DNA of 12,358 bases from an uncultured Acholeplasmatales bacterium (lineage in GTDB: Bacteria > Bacillota_I > Bacilli_A > ML615J-28 > CAG-698), in assembly GCA_937877075.1 (NCBI GenBank), contig CALEGD010000069.1, positions 1 to 12,358 on the forward strand, read 5' to 3'. Of this stretch, positions 11,758 to 12,358 are shown piece after piece; within the stretch, counting starts at the first letter, position 1; the number at the start of each line of letters is the position of its first letter. Below the pieces are notes generated by a model that was not told the origin of the DNA, did no database searches, and saw nothing but the letters and a program-made list of their open reading frames with translations. Made by a program: the position numbers and the translations under genes.

Positions 11758-12358
11758 AGGTAATGGCATTACGATGAAAGAGCCCATATACATGTTTTAT
11801 CCCTGTAAAGGTAATAAAGGCACTTTTATCTATTTTTAAAGCAAGATTCTTATACTCTTCTGCTTCATAGCTGGAAACGACCGATTCTAGCGACCACTTT
11901 TGTTGCCCGGAATAACCCCCGACAGCAGGGTAAATTGTAACCCCGTGGTTGAAAGCAGTAACCAAGGCTTCGCGCATTCTCTCTTTTTCCATTGTAATAA
12001 TCTGAACACGCATATATTTATAAATGGTATGAATTTTATCCAAAACTAGTAAAGTTATTATTAATCGAATTATCGTATAGACCGCAGTTTTTAAGCTGCC
12101 GACAAAAGCCGATAAAAAGATAATCGATGCATCCACCGCCAAAGAAAAGGTTGTAAAGGGGATGCTTTTTTTAAAGGAAAAGTATTGACTGATAATGTCC
12201 ATACCTCCGGTTGAAGCCCCGCTTCTTAAACTAATACCGGAACCAATACCACAGACCAATCCTCCAAGCACCGCCAAAGTGAGCATAGTTCCGTGAGTTA
12301 ACGGTCCTTCGGAAAACATCGATATTTCAAAAGGGTTGTAATCGACTGCTTCTAAAAC
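11756..12358 (-). CDS. YitT-family membrane protein, 5' end beyond the window
   Basis: The last 200 residues are present and the frame is open to the window edge, so the gene is cut, not truncated. The visible part has several membrane helices with the family stretch GGLVCGIGSGISLRSGASTGGMDII. A soluble C-terminal DUF2179 domain (roughly the last 75 residues) follows, with HGVTIYPAVGGYSGQQKWSL and SAFITFTGIKHVYG. YitT proteins are abundant in Firmicutes; their transport or other function is not established. An internal ATG at 12319 is not the start, since family-like sequence continues upstream of it (NPFEIS). The terminator overlaps its stop. Confidence 0.9.
   Translation of the reverse strand, partial: VLEAVDYNPFEISMFSEGPLTHGTMLTLAVLGGLVCGIGSGISLRSGASTGGMDIISQYFSFKKSIPFTTFSLAVDASIIFLSAFVGSLKTAVYTIIRLIITLLVLDKIHTIYKYMRVQIITMEKERMREALVTAFNHGVTIYPAVGGYSGQQKWSLESVVSSYEAEEYKNLALKIDKSAFITFTGIKHVYGLFHRNAIT

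Overview
The window comes from a low-GC Gram-positive type bacterium. It carries the Firmicutes gene order cysS-mrnC-rlmB-sigH-rpmG-secE-nusG-rplK-rplA-rplJ-rplL, all on the minus strand. TGA is used as a stop codon (mrnC, cysS, the response regulator, mpg) and Trp is TGG, so this is not a code-4 mycoplasma. A degenerate SigH-like factor, a mini-RNase III and a CiaRH-like two-component system would fit an Erysipelotrichia, Acholeplasma or Izemoplasma-type relative. The sequence alone does not settle the species. Every gene I can support is on the minus strand, so the biological order runs from the right end to the left end.

Right part (12358 to 9729): the 3' end of a YitT-family membrane protein gene closes with a terminator that overlaps its stop codon. 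Next is a two-gene unit, a MazG-like nucleotide pyrophosphohydrolase and a 3-methyladenine DNA glycosylase (Mpg), with its own promoter. Both proteins deal with damaged or unwanted nucleotides. No terminator separates this unit from rplM-rpsI, which has a strong promoter, a structured L13-type leader and a terminator after rpsI. Middle (9728 to 5185): a CiaR/CiaH-like two-component system whose promoter -10 box lies inside a perfect 10-bp inverted repeat, then cysS, mrnC and rlmB. These last three are joined by 4-nt ATGA overlaps and have a promoter inside the tail of the kinase gene.

Left part (5174 to 1): a short SigH-like sigma factor, with a promoter in its 3' end that drives rpmG-secE-nusG up to a terminator. 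An AT-rich stretch of about 1 kb then holds one unrecognised two-helix membrane protein and possibly a 37-codon ORF. A textbook promoter follows for rplK-rplA-rplJ-rplL. This operon carries three candidate autoregulatory RNA elements: two hairpins that copy the ribosomal protein L1 binding architecture (one before rplK, one between rplK and rplA), and an L10 leader coupled to an intrinsic terminator before rplJ. A bidirectional terminator closes the operon.

The window is mostly core translation and transcription machinery. I do not see a mobile element, CRISPR array, defence cassette or biosynthetic cluster. The points of most interest are regulatory: the paired L1-like sites, the L10 attenuator and the operator-like repeat in front of the two-component system. 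Also notable are the orphan membrane gene inserted between nusG and rplK, a three-helix SecE, and the absence of rae1 (yacP) between rlmB and sigH.
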